From NCBI GenBank assembly GCA_963726975.1, contig CAVSEK010000004.1, positions 558,001-622,000 of the forward strand: a DNA stretch of 64,000 nt, given 5' to 3'. The notes beneath the pieces were generated by a model. That model made no database searches and was not told the origin of the DNA. It saw only the letters and a list, made by a program, of their open reading frames with translations. This stretch comes from CAVSEK01 sp963726975 (GTDB taxonomy: Bacteria > Actinomycetota > Actinomycetes > Mycobacteriales > SCTD01). This document shows, one piece after another, positions 8,985 to 18,162 of the stretch; within the stretch, counting starts at the first letter, position 1; each line of letters begins with the position of its first letter. The translations under genes and the position numbers were made by a program.

Positions 8985-8990
8985 AGCCTA
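8985..8990 (-). promoter_or_regulatory. candidate -10 element of carD
   Basis: On the minus strand this reads TAGGCT, matching the actinobacterial TANNNT -10 pattern, 29 nt before the carD ATG. No convincing -35 is visible, as is common in this phylum. Confidence 0.35.
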
Positions 8991-9107
8991 ACACGCGCCG
9001 GCCGGCACCTCGCGGCGCGTCGTCGCAGGTCAGAGGCCCTGTGCGCTCCCGGGAGGGCTTGACAGGAGGCCCTCGAGGTGCATCCGGCGGCGCACCGGGC
9101 GACTGCA

Positions 9108-10214
9108 TCAGCGCTGCCGCAGCAGGGCGGCGTACAGCGTCAGACCGGGGCCGAAGGCCATCGCCACGACGGGGTCGCCGGGCGCCAGGCCGCGGGTCGC
9201 GCGCACCCGCTCGAGCACGAGCAGGACGGTCGCGCTGGAGCAGTTGCCGACGTCGCGCAGCACGTCGTACGACGGGGCGAGCTCGGCCGTCGGGCAGGTC
9301 GAGCACCTCGCCCACGACCTCGACGATCCGGCGCCCGCCGGGGTGCACCGCCCAGCCGCGCGACGTCGGCCGAGGGCCAGCCCGTGGCGGCCCAGCAGCT
9401 CGGTCACCACGGGCCGGGCGTGCCGGCGCGAGCACGTCGGGCACCCGCGGGTCCAGGCCCATCTTGAAGCCGAGGTCGGTGACGTCCCAGGTCATGTGGT
9501 CGGCGGTGCTGCACGTCGGTGCGGGCCACGACGTCGACGACCTCGAGCCCGGCGGCCGCGCCCGGCTCGAGCACGACGGCCGCGGCCGCGTCGCTGAACA
9601 GCGCGTGCGCCACCATCTGCTGCAGGTCGGCCGACGGTCGGCGAGCCGCTGCGGGCGCTCGTCGGTGCTCGGCTGCACGTGCAGGCTCGTGAGCTCGAGG
9701 CACAGCAGCACCGACGGGCGGCCGCGGGCCGACGGTGAAGTCCGGCGACCGCGCCGAGCCCGGGCAGCGCGGCGTAGCAGCCCATGTGGCCGATGTGCAG
9801 CCGCTGGACGTCGGCGGTCATGCCGAGGTCGCGGGCCAGCAGGATGTCGAGGCCCGGGGTGACGTAGCCGGTGCAGCTCACGACGCCGAACAGCCCGACG
9901 TCGGTCGGGGCCAGCCCGGCGTCGCGCGAGGGCGCGCGCCGACCGCCTCCTTGCCGAGCGGCAGCGCCTCGGCGAGGAAGCGCTGCATCCGCGCGCGCGG
10001 TGCCCCAGCCCGAGACGTCCTCCTGCGTGGGGTCGACCACGCCGCGGCGGGTGCGTGATGCCGGAGCTGCCGCCAGACCGTGCGGGCGACCCGGTCGTCG
10101 GCGTAGTGCTCCTGGAAGTAGCCGTCCCACAGCGCCTGCTGGTCCATCGGCGGGCGGCAGGGCGTGGGCGGCGCCGGTGACGCGGGCCCCGGCCGTGCCC
10201 GTGCTCGTGCTCAC
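9108..10214 (-). CDS. type III polyketide synthase (chalcone/stilbene synthase family), about nine frameshifts
   Basis: Joined from several frames, the product is a chalcone-synthase-fold enzyme of roughly 365 residues that condenses malonyl-CoA units on an acyl-CoA starter. The catalytic Cys lies in HIGHMGCYAALPGLGAVA, the His in WAVHPGGRRIVEVVGEVL and the Asn in VGNCSSATVLLVLERVR. The end is VVAMAFGPGLTLYAALLRQR. The GTG start at 10214 overlaps the upstream methyltransferase stop as GTGA. Shifts occur near 10140, 10070, 9995, 9935, 9735, 9640, 9510, 9420 and 9365. All three catalytic residues survive, arguing for sequence error rather than decay. Starter and product are unknown. Confidence 0.82.
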
Positions 10215-10941
10215 CCCGTGCCCTCCTTGACGCCGTGTGCCTGGAACAGCCCGGCGGTCGACCGCGTCGGGCACCATCCGCACGTCCGGCCGCCTACCCG
10301 CGAGCCACGCCAGGTAGTCGACGGCGGACGGCCGCAGCCCGATCAGCGCCAGGCGCACGCCGCCCGGCCGCGGCCAGCCGCACCAGCTCGGCGCGGTCGA
10401 CGAACAGCGCCGGGTCGTGCAGCCGGCGGCGGCGGGCCGGCCGGCACCCGCTCGGCCACGGTCACGCGCTGAACCGGCCCCAGGCGGTGTCGGCGATCGT
10501 GTCGACGACGAGCGTGCCGCCCGGGCGCAGCACCCGGCAGGCCTCGCCGACCGCAGCGGCGAGGTCCGGGACGTGCTCGAGCACCTCGCCGGCGACGACC
10601 ACGTCGGCGCACCGCGTCGGCGAGGGGCAGCGCCTGCGCGTCGCCCCGGACCGCGGCCACGCCGTGCTCGCGGGCCAGCGGCGTCGCGGTCGGCGACAGG
10701 TCGACGCCCGACGTGCCGGTGGCCGAGGCTGCGCCACGTGCGGGGCGAGCAGCCCGCCGCCGCAGGCGACGTCGACCAGCAGGCTGCCCGGGCCGGGTCG
10801 CGAGCGGGACCAGCCGGGCGCGGGCCGCCGCGATCCAGTGCAGCATCGCGAACCGGCCCGCGGCTCCCACCAGTCGGCGACCAGGTCGTCGTACTGCCGC
10901 GGGTCGTTGCGGGCGTCGCACCGGCGACGCGGCACGGTCAC
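10211..10941 (-). CDS. UbiG-like class I SAM O-methyltransferase, several frameshifts
   Basis: Fragments assemble into a methyltransferase of about 243 residues. The N-terminus DPRQYDDLVADWWEP and a following FAMLHWI resemble UbiG, which methylates hydroxyls on quinone precursors. The SAM motif is LLVDVACGGGLLAPHVA, followed by VVVAGEVLEHVPDLAAAVGE and CRVLRPGGTLVVDT. The GTG start at 10941 follows an AGAGAGG ribosome site. The C-terminus reads QAHGVKEGTG and its stop overlaps the polyketide synthase start. At least five single-base shifts occur. A role in methylating the polyketide product is inferred from coupling only. Confidence 0.78.
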
Positions 10942-11010
10942 CTCTCTGCTGCTCGACCGCGGCGCCGGTCGCACGGCCGCGGCGCGTCGGCGTGCTGCCA
11001 CAGTGGCGGT

Positions 11011-11841
11011 GTGAGCACCTCGGGGCGCTGCTGCGAGCCTGCCACCCGGAGCCGGCCGCTCGCCGTGACGGGGATCGCCGCGCCCTCGCCGCCCGGCCGG
11101 CGCGCCCGCGCGCGCGGGTCGCGCGCGGCCTTCGCCGCCGGGCAGCTGGCCACCGGCTGGAGCAACGACTGGCTGGACCGCGCCCGCGACGCCGCGCAGC
11201 GGGCGGCGGACAAGCCGCTGGTGCAGCGGCGACCTGCCGCCGCGCACCCTCGCCGCGCCGCCGCTGGCCGCGCTGGACGGCCTGCGTGCCGCTGTCGCTG
11301 CTGCTCGGGCCGGCGGGCCGGGGCGGCGCACCTCGCTGGCGGTCGGCTGCGCGCTGGCGTACAACGCCGTGCTCAAGCGCGGGCCGCTGTCGTCGGCGCC
11401 GTACGCCGTGTCGTTCGGGCTGCTGCCCAGCGTCGTCACGCTGGCCGCGCGGGACGGCCGCGGCCCGCGCCGGCCTGGGCGACCGGCGCGGCGGCGCGCT
11501 GCTCGGGGTCGGGCGCGCACCTCGCCAACGCGCTGCCCGACCTCGAGGACGACCTGGCCACGGGCGTGCGCGGGCTGCCGCACCGGCTCGGGCGGCGCCG
11601 CGTCGACCGCCGCCGCCGTCGGGCTGCTGCTCGCGGCCACCGCGCTGCTGGCGTACGGGCCGGACGACCCCGGCGCTGGGCGGCCGCGCGCCCTCGGGTC
11701 GCCGCCGCGCTCACCGCGGCGGGCCGGCGCGCGGCCGGGGGCCCGGCTCGCGGGCGGCCTTCCTGGCCGCCGTCGCGCGTCGCGGTCGTCGACGTCGCGC
11801 TGCTGGTGACCCGCGGTGCGCGGCTCGGAGCCGGCGTCTGA
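11011..11841 (+). CDS. UbiA-family prenyltransferase, several frameshifts
   Basis: Reconstructed product of about 277 residues, membrane-embedded and Ala/Leu-rich. The two Mg-diphosphate motifs are visible: GWSNDWLDRARDA in the first half, followed by a KPLV segment, and NALPDLEDDLATGVRGLPHR in the second. UbiA enzymes transfer a prenyl chain to an aromatic or other acceptor. It is divergent from the methyltransferase/polyketide synthase pair across 69 bp, suggesting joint control. Six or more single-base shifts interrupt it, but both motifs are intact. Acceptor and prenyl donor are unknown. A lipid-core or EboC-type member is an alternative. Confidence 0.75.
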   Translation: MSTSGRCCEPATRSRPLAVTGIAAPSPPGRRARARGSRAAFAAGQLATGWSNDWLDRARDAAQRAADKPLVQRRPAAAHPRRAAAGRAGRPACRCRCCSGRRAGAAHLAGGRLRAGVQRRAQARAAVVGAVRRVVRAAAQRRHAGRAGRPRPAPAWATGAAARCSGSGAHLANALPDLEDDLATGVRGLPHRLGRRRVDRRRRRAAARGHRAAGVRAGRPRRWAAARPRVAAALTAAGRRAAGGPARGRPSWPPSRVAVVDVALLVTRGARLGAGV

Positions 11842-11896
11842 GCACGACTGACGCGCCGCCCCGGCCGTCCCGACCGCCCGCTCGCAAGGAGACGAC

Positions 11897-12475
11897 GTGA
11901 GCCTGCGCTCCGTGCCCGCCCGCCACCTGGCTCCCGCCGGCGGTCCTCGCCGCCGCGCTCCTGCTGGCCGGCTGCGGCGCCGGCCAGGCGCGCGCAGACC
12001 TACCAGGAGAAGGCGACCGGCGACTCCACCAACGTCAACATCGGCAAGATCGCGGTCCGCAACCTCGCGGTGCGCGCGCCGCAGTACGGCCCGTGCTCGA
12101 GCAGGGCTCGACGGCCGATCGTGTCCGTGACGCTCGTCAACAGCGGCACCGAGCCCGACACGCTGGTCTCGGCGACCACCCCCGCGCCGCCACGTCGAGG
12201 TCGTGCAGGCTCCGGGCCGACGGCCGGCTCAGCGCGTGCCGCGCGCAGGGCACGACCGGGTCGACCCGCACTCGCCTGCGTGCTGCAGGGCCTGACCCGC
12301 GACCTGCCGACCGGGACGTACATCGACGCTGACGCTGAACTTCGCAGCACAACGGCTCGCAGGACATGCTCGTGCCGGTCCAGGTCACCGCCGGAGGGCG
12401 CGCCCCGGCCGACCGAGACCTACGAGATCCCCGAGGTCGACAGCGCGGGCCGAGCCGATCACCGGCGAGAGCTGA
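11897..12475 (+). CDS. lpqE: LpqE-like lipoprotein, PCuAC-like fold, several frameshifts
   Basis: An AAGGAGA ribosome site precedes GTG 11897. After correcting a shift, the N-terminus has a signal with LLLAGCGAG, a lipobox whose Cys would be lipidated, so the protein should sit on the outer face of the membrane. The body contains NIGKIAVRNLAVRAPQYGP, VTLVNSGTEPDTLVSATTP and DLPTGTYIDV, a layout like the PCu(A)C copper-chaperone family and M. tuberculosis LpqE, which also neighbours radA. Metal ligands are not evident. About six shifts make the middle uncertain. Confidence 0.72.
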
Positions 12476-12501
12476 CCGGCTCTCCCTGCACGCCGCACCG
12501 G

Positions 12502-12525
12502 CCGGGCCGCCGCGTGGCGGCCCGG
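12502..12525 (+). terminator. strong hairpin after the lpqE-like gene
   Basis: A perfect 10-bp stem, CCGGGCCGCC against GGCGGCCCGG, closes a GCGT tetraloop 26 bp after the lpqE-like stop. It separates this gene from radA. No U-run follows. Confidence 0.65.
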
Positions 12526-12545
12526 GACTGTCGGACCCCGCCGGC

Positions 12546-12551
12546 TAGCGT
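12546..12551 (+). promoter_or_regulatory. candidate -10 of radA (possibly leaderless)
   Basis: TAGCGT fits TANNNT and ends 7 nt before the radA ATG, the spacing expected for a leaderless transcript. No ribosome site precedes the ATG. It lies just beyond the terminator hairpin. Confidence 0.4.
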
Positions 12552-12558
12552 CCGGCGC

Positions 12559-13963
12559 ATGGCCAGATCGCGCCAGGACGCCCGCCAAGGACCGCCCCAC
12601 CCACCGCTGCACCGAGTGCGGCCTCGCGGTGGCCAAGTGGGTCGGCCGCTGCCCGGAGTGCCAGGCGTGGGGCTCGATCAGCGAGGTCGCGCTGCTCGGC
12701 GCCGGCGCGGGCCGGGTCGACCCCGGCGCGGTGACCGCGCCCGCGCAGCGGATCGCCGACGTCGACGTGGAGGCCGCCCGGGCCCGGCCGACCGGCGTCG
12801 GCGAGCTCGACCGGGTGCTCGGCGGCGGCCTGGTCCCGGGCGGGGTCGTGCTGCTGGCCGGGGAGCCCGGCGTCGGCAAGTCCACCCTGCTCATGTCGGT
12901 CGCGGCGCTCGCGCGCCCGGGCCGGCGCGCCGACGCTCTACGTCACCGGCGAGGAGTCGGCTGCCCAGGTCCGGCTGCGGGCCGGGCGGATGGCGCGCTC
13001 GACCCGCACCTGTGGCTGGCCGCCGAGACCGACCTCGCGCGCGGTGCTCGGCCCACGTCGACGCCGTCTCGGCCCGGGCTGCTCGTCGTCGACAGCGTCC
13101 AGACCATCGCGAGCTCGGCGGTCGAGGGCGGCGCCGGCGGCGTCACGCAGATCCGCGCGGTCACCGCGGCGCTCATCGCGGTCGCCAAGGAGCGCGGGAT
13201 CGCGACCGTGCTCGTCGGGCACGTCACCAAGGACGGCGTGCATCGCCGGGCCGCGGCTGCTCGAGCACCTCGTCGACGTCGTGCTGCAGTTCGAGGGCGA
13301 GCGGCACACCACGCTGCGGATGGTGCGCGCGGTGAAGAACCGGTTCGGCCCGGCCGACGAGGTGGGCTGCTTCGTGCTCGGCGACACCGGCATCGAGGGG
13401 CTGCCCGACCCGTCCGGGCTGTTCCTCACCCGGCGGGCCGAGCCGGTGCCGGGCACCTGCGTCACGGTCACCGTCGAGGGCCGGCGGCCGATGCCGGCCG
13501 AGGTGCAGGCCCTGGTCAGCCCCAGCGCGCTCGCGCAGCCCCGGCGCGCCGATCTCCGGGCTCGACGGCAGCCCGCGTCGCGATGGTGCTGGCGGTGCTC
13601 GGCCAGCCGCGGCGGGCTGCGCCCTGGCGGCAGGCCGACGTGCACGTCGCGACCGTCGGCGGGGTGCGGCTCACCGAGCCGGCCGCCGACCTCGCCGTCG
13701 CGCTCGCCGTCTCCAGCGCGTCGACCGGCGCCCGGTGCCGCCCGGACCTGGTCGCCATCGGCGAGGTCGCGCTGTCCGGCGACGTCCGGCCGGTGCAGCG
13801 GCGTGGCCCGGCGCCTGCTCGAGGCCGCGCCGGCTCGGCTTCACCCGGGCCCTCGTCCCGGTCGACGCCGGCATCGCCACGCCGCCGGCCGGGATGCGGG
13901 TGACCGAGGTCGCCGACGTCGGATGGCGATCACGGCGCGATCGCGCTGCGGCCGCGCCGCTGA
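12559..13963 (+). CDS. radA: DNA repair ATPase RadA/Sms, about eight frameshifts
   Basis: RadA is a RecA-like ATPase and helicase that promotes branch migration in recombination. The N-terminal C4 zinc finger is CTECGLAVAKWVGRCPEC, Walker A is LAGEPGVGKSTLLMSVAALA, and the RadA-specific motif is RAVKNRFGPADEVGCFVLGD. The C-terminal Lon-like domain includes DLAVALAVSSAS and FTRALVPVDAGIATPP-like sequence. The span fits about 468 residues. Shifts include sites near 12585, 12920, 12990, 13035, 13050, 13245, 13550 and 13800, many a single extra or missing G. The gene precedes disA, as in M. tuberculosis. Confidence 0.9.
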
Positions 13964-14049
13964 CCGGGCGGCGCCCGGCGCGTCGGTCAGCGGCGCGTGC
14001 AGCGGCGCGCTCGCCGTGGTGCTGCGGCCGAACGCCGCGCGTGCGTCCC

Positions 14050-14055
14050 TAGACT
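14050..14055 (+). promoter_or_regulatory. candidate -10 of disA
   Basis: TAGACT matches TANNNT and lies 19 nt before the proposed disA GTG at 14075, with a GGGAGG site between them. No clear -35 is visible. Confidence 0.35.
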
Positions 14056-14074
14056 GCGGTCCGGGGACCGGGAG

Positions 14075-15162
14075 GTGGAGTGGCCGAGCACGGACGAGCT
14101 GCTGCGCAGCACCCTGGTCGCCGTCGCCCCGGGCACCGCCGCTGCGCGACGGCCTCGAGCGCATCCTGCGCGGCAACACCGGCGGGCTCATCGTCCTCGG
14201 CTCCGACCGCACCGTCGAGACCCTGAGCACCGGCGGCTTCATGCTCGACGTCGACTTCTCCGCCACCCGGGTGCGCGAGCTGTCCAAGATGGACGGCGGC
14301 ATCGTGGTCACGAGCGACCTGTCGCGCATCGTGCGCGCCGGGGTGCAGTTCGTCCCGGACTCCTCCATCGAGACCAACGAGACCGGCACCCGGCACCGCA
14401 CCGCCGAGCGGGTCGCCAAGCAGACCGGCTTCCCGGTGATCTCGCGTGAGCCAGTCGATGCGGATCATCGCGCTCTACGTCGGGGGCCGCCGCTACGTGC
14501 TCGACGACAGCGCGGCCATCCTGTCGCGCGCCAACCAGGCGCTGGCGACCCTCGAGCGCTACAAGATGCGCCTCGACGAGGTCGCGGGCACGCTGTCCGC
14601 GCTCGAGATCGAGGACCTCGTCACCGTCCGCGACGCGATGACGGTCAGCCAGCGGCTCGAGCGGGTGCGCCGCATCGCCGGCGAGATCGACGGCTACGTC
14701 GTCGAGCTCGGCACCGACGGCCGCCTGCTGCGGCTGCAGCTCGAGGAGCTCATGGCCGGCGTGGAGGGCGAGCGCGGCCTGGTGGTGCGCGACTACCTCG
14801 CGCCCGGCACGAAGAAGTCGCCCCGCGGCGTCGACGACGTGCTCGCCGAGCTCGACGCGCTGTCCGACGAGGACCTGCTCGACGTCTCGACCGTGGCCCG
14901 CGCCTTCGGCCACCCCGGCAGCACCGACGCGCTGGAGACCGCCGTGAGCCCACGCGGCTACCGCCTGCTGGCCAAGGTCCCCCGGCTGCCGGCCCTCGTC
15001 GTCGACCGGCTCGTCGAGCACTTCGGCGGCCTGCAGAAGCTGCTCGCGGCCGGCATCGACGACCTGCAGGTCGTCGAGGGCGTCGGCGAGACCCGCGCGC
15101 GCAGCGTGCGCGAGGGCCTGTCGCGCCTGGCGGAGACGTCCATCCTCGAGCGCTACGTCTGA
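14075..15162 (+). CDS. disA: diadenylate cyclase DisA (frameshifts near 14144 and 14447)
   Basis: DisA makes c-di-AMP from two ATP and scans DNA for branched structures. The DAC domain holds LRDGLERILRGNTGGLIVLG, the DGG-type FSATRVRELSKMDGGIVV and the GTRHRTAERVAKQTG motif. A linker follows, then a C-terminal HhH domain near VVEGVGETRARSVREGLS. Two single-base insertions explain the frame changes; the second adds one C in TCTCGCGTGAGC. The corrected length is about 361 residues. GTG 14075 keeps the frame. GTG 14080, better spaced from GGGAGG, is an alternative that needs another indel. Confidence 0.92.
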
Positions 15163-15191
15163 CCAGGGGCCCCGCGCCCCACCCGTACGCC

Positions 15192-15232
15192 CACCCGTAC
15201 GAGGCTCAAGGCCGCCGGCCGGCTGCCGATGT
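15192..15232 (+). promoter_or_regulatory. sigma-28-like promoter with inverted-repeat element, flgN operon
   Basis: CACCCGTACGAGG (15192-15204) directly abuts CTCA (15205-15208). A 16-bp spacer follows, then GCCGATGT (15225-15232). The pattern resembles the FliA/sigma-28 consensus TAAA-N15-GCCGATAA. A second copy of CACCCGTACG lies 12 bp upstream at 15180. The -10 ends 7 nt before the flgN GTG, implying a leaderless mRNA. Confidence 0.65.
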
Positions 15233-15239
15233 CGCCGAG

Positions 15240-15728
15240 GTGGACGCCCTCCTGACCGTGCTGGGCCGCGAGCGGGTGCTCGCCGAGCTCGTGGTCTTCA
15301 AGCTGCTCGAGCTGCGCCAGCTGCTGCTGGCCGGCGAGGCCCGCTTCCTGCCCTGGGCGGCGGAGGAGGTGGAGCGAGCCACCGACGCGCTGCGGCGCAC
15401 CGAGCTCGACCGGGCCGTCGTCGTCCGCGGCGTGGCCGCCGACCGCGGCCTGCCCGGCGACGTGCGGCTCGCCGAGCTGCTCGAGCACGTCGGCGAGCCC
15501 TGGCGCAGCGTGCTCGTCGAGCACGCCGAGGCGCTGCGGAGCGCGCTGGGCGAGGCGGCCGAGCTCACCGCCGCCGGCGGCCGGGCCGCCGAGACCGGCC
15601 TGCGCGGGGTCACCGACCTGCTGCACGGCGCCGCCGCCGGCGCCGCGCCGGACGACGGCCTGCGGCTCTACGGCCCGGCCGGCGCCGCGCCCGCCCCGCC
15701 CCGCCCCCGCGTCGCGCAGAGCCTGTGA
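15240..15728 (+). CDS. flgN: FlgN-family flagellar export chaperone
   Basis: 162-residue helical protein with VLGRERVLAELVVFKLLELR near the N-terminus and a long coiled region up to LRSALGEAAELTAAGGRAA. FlgN chaperones the hook-associated proteins FlgK and FlgL, which are the next two genes, so position supports the call. The C-terminal 25 residues are Ala/Pro-rich. GTG 15240 was chosen because it is the only good start near the domain and sits 7 nt after a sigma-28-like -10. There is no ribosome site, consistent with leaderless translation. The stop is 4 bp before flgK. Confidence 0.82.
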   Translation: MDALLTVLGRERVLAELVVFKLLELRQLLLAGEARFLPWAAEEVERATDALRRTELDRAVVVRGVAADRGLPGDVRLAELLEHVGEPWRSVLVEHAEALRSALGEAAELTAAGGRAAETGLRGVTDLLHGAAAGAAPDDGLRLYGPAGAAPAPPRPRVAQSL

Positions 15729-15732
15729 CGCC

Positions 15733-17107
15733 GTGAGCTTCTCCTCGCTGCAGATCGGCGCCAGCAGCCTCTACGCCTCGCAGCGCGCCGCCGAGGTGGC
15801 CGCGCACAACGTGGCGAACGCGAACACCCCCGGCTACACCCGGCAGCGGCTGTCGGTGAACAGCGCCGTGCCCACGCCCGGGACACCGGGCACCCGGGGC
15901 GACGGCATGCGCGGCACCGGCGTGAGCGTCCTGTCGGTCGACCGGCTGCGCGACCTCATGTCGGACCTGTCGGTGCGCGCGGAGGCCGGCAGCGCCGCCG
16001 GCGCCGACCTGCGCACCCAGGTGCTGGGGCGCGCCGAGGGCGTGCTGGGCGCCTACCCGGACGGCGCCTCCGCCGCGCTCGACCGCTTCTTCGCCTCCTG
16101 GGACCAGCTCTCGCTGGCGCCGCAGGACCCCGCCGCGCGGGCCGCGGTGCTCAACGCCGGCCGCGAGGTCGCCGAGTCGCTCGGCTCGGCCGCCGGGCAG
16201 CTCGACCAGCTGACCCGCGACCTGGGGCGCGGACATGGCCTCCTCCGTCGACGAGGTCAACGACCTCGCCGGCAGGGTCGCCGACCTCAACGCGAAGATC
16301 ACGGACGCGCTGGCGAAGGGGTCGGCCCCCAACGACCTGCTCGACCAGCGGGACGTCGCCCTGGACCGGCTCGCCGCGCTCACCGGCGCGACGACCCGCG
16401 CGGGCAGCGCTCCCGGCCAGGTCGACGTGCAGGTCGGCGGGGCGGCACTCGTCGCCGGCCTGGTGACCCGCCCGCTCGTGGCGACGCGCAGCGGGACCGG
16501 CGTGCCGGGCGTCGCCTTCGTCGACGGCCCGGCCACCGTGGGCGGCGAGCTGGGCGCGGCCGTACGGGTGCTGTCGGTCGACCTGCCGCAGTTCAGCGCG
16601 CAGCTCGACGACGTCGCGGTCCGGCTCGCGGGCGACGTCAACGCCGTGCACGCCGCCGCCTACGGCCTGGACAGCGGCGGCCCCGGCAGCCCGCCGGACG
16701 GGGGCGCCTTCTTCACCGGCACCGACGCCCGCTCGCTCGCCGTCCGTGCCGGTCTCACCGAGCGGGGCATCGCCGTGTCCGCCAGCGGCGCGAAGACCGA
16801 CGGCAACGCTGCTCTGACCATGAGCGGGCTGCGCAGCGCCGGCGACCCGACCGTCGGCGACCTGGTGCGCGGTCTGACCGGGCGCCTCGGCGCCGCGTCG
16901 GCCGCGGCCACCCGGGACGCGGCGACCGCGGGCGCCGGCCTGTCGGCCGCCACGGCCCTGCGCGACTCGGCCAACGGCGTCAACATCGACGAGGAGATGG
17001 TCGACCTCGTGAAGTACCAGCACGCCTACCAGGCCGCCGCGCGCGTCATCAGCATGGCCGACGACTTCCTCGACACGATCATCAACCGCATGGGCGCGGG
17101 GAGGTAG
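15733..17107 (+). CDS. flgK: flagellar hook-associated protein 1, FlgK (frameshift near 16230)
   Basis: FlgK joins hook and filament. The N-terminal rod-type motif is VAAHNVANANTPGYTRQRLS. The C-terminal helix has GVNIDEEMVDLVKYQHAYQA and ends DDFLDTIINRMGAGR. At about 16230 a run of four G should be three; correction gives DLGADMASSVDEVNDLAGRV. The corrected length is 457 residues, short but normal for actinobacteria. It follows flgN by 4 bp and precedes flgL by 2 bp. Confidence 0.94.
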
Positions 17108-17109
17108 TC

Positions 17110-18003
17110 GTGCGCGTCACGGCCCAGAGCACGTACACCGGCATGCGCGACTCGCTGGCGACCAGCCTGTCGCGGGTCGCCGCGCTGCAGTCGCAGCTCG
17201 GCACCGGCCGCCGCATCAACCGCGCCTCCGACGACCCGGTCGGCGCGGCCACGGCGCTGCGCTACCGGTCCTACGAGGCCGACCAGGCGGCGTACGACAA
17301 GGCCGCCGACAACGCCGGCACCCGGCTCGGCGCCGCCGACACCGCGCTCCAGTCGATGTCGGGCGCCCTGCAGCGGGTGCGCGAGCTGGCCGTGTCGGCG
17401 GGCAACGCGGCGCTGTCGCCCCAGGCGCGCTCGGCCGTGTCGGACGAGCTGCTGTCGCTGCGCGACGAGCTGGCCGACCTGGCCAACACCACGCACGAGG
17501 GCTCCGCGCTGTTCGGCGGGTTCAGCACCACCGCGGTGACCAGGGCCGCCGACGGCTCGTGGTCGTACGCGGGGGACGGCGGCCGCGTGCAGCGGCGGGT
17601 CGGCGCCGGTGTGGTCGTGGACGTCGGGCTCGACGGCCGCGCGACCTTCGGCTTCGACCAGCCGACCGGGGAGGACCTGCTGTCGGTCGTCGAGCGGCTC
17701 GCCCAGCACGCGAAGGCCGGGGACAGCGCGGCGCTCGCGCAGGACCAGACGCTGCTCGCCGCCCGCAGCACGGGCGTGCTGGCCACCCTGGGGACGGTGG
17801 GCGCCACGACCAACCGGGTCGAGTCCGCCCGCTCGCGGGGTCAGCAGTACCTCGACACGGTCGTCGCGCAGCGCAGCGCGCTCGAGGACGTCGACCTGGC
17901 CGAGGCGGTGCTGCAGCTGACGGCCGCGCAGAACGGCTACAGCGCCGCGCTGGGCGCCGTCGCCAAGGGCGACCTGCCCTCGCTCGCCGACTTCCTGCGC
18001 TGA
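17110..18003 (+). CDS. flgL: flagellar hook-associated protein 3, FlgL
   Basis: 297-residue junction protein of the flagellin superfamily. The N-terminal domain reads SRVAALQSQLGTGRRINRAS then DDPVGAATALRYRSYEADQA; the C-terminal flagellin-like helix contains EDVDLAEAVLQLTAAQNGYS. The middle domain is small. The GTG at 17110 is two bases after the flgK stop; no clear ribosome site, so it is probably coupled. This gene ends the flgN-flgK-flgL unit. Confidence 0.93.
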   Translation: MRVTAQSTYTGMRDSLATSLSRVAALQSQLGTGRRINRASDDPVGAATALRYRSYEADQAAYDKAADNAGTRLGAADTALQSMSGALQRVRELAVSAGNAALSPQARSAVSDELLSLRDELADLANTTHEGSALFGGFSTTAVTRAADGSWSYAGDGGRVQRRVGAGVVVDVGLDGRATFGFDQPTGEDLLSVVERLAQHAKAGDSAALAQDQTLLAARSTGVLATLGTVGATTNRVESARSRGQQYLDTVVAQRSALEDVDLAEAVLQLTAAQNGYSAALGAVAKGDLPSLADFLR

Positions 18004-18061
18004 CGCCCCCGCCGCACCCGGCCCGCGGGCTGGCCCGGACGGGCCACTCCAGCCCCGGGTT

Positions 18062-18102
18062 CACCCGGACGAGTGCTCAGTCAGCGCCAGAACCGCCGAC
18101 AA
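18062..18102 (+). promoter_or_regulatory. sigma-28-like promoter with inverted-repeat element, fliC
   Basis: CACCCGGACGAGTG (18062-18075) is followed at once by CTCA (18076-18079), a 15-bp spacer and GCCGACAA (18095-18102). This is the best sigma-28 match in the window: seven of eight -10 bases. The predicted start of transcription is near 18109, leaving a leader of about 54 nt with GGAGG before the fliC ATG. Confidence 0.75.
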
Positions 18103-18162
18103 CAGAAGTGCCCGGCACGGATGCGGGGCGCACCTGACCACCCCTTCATGGAGGAACTCGCA

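Noticed and set aside
9059..9064. TTGACA -35-like hexamer on the plus strand
   Set aside because: No plus-strand gene follows and no -10 lies at the right spacing; it falls between two minus-strand genes.
9108..13963. Calling the polyketide synthase to radA genes pseudogenes
   Set aside because: Catalytic residues are conserved across all fragments and neighbouring essential genes show the same kind of indel, so error is likelier than decay.
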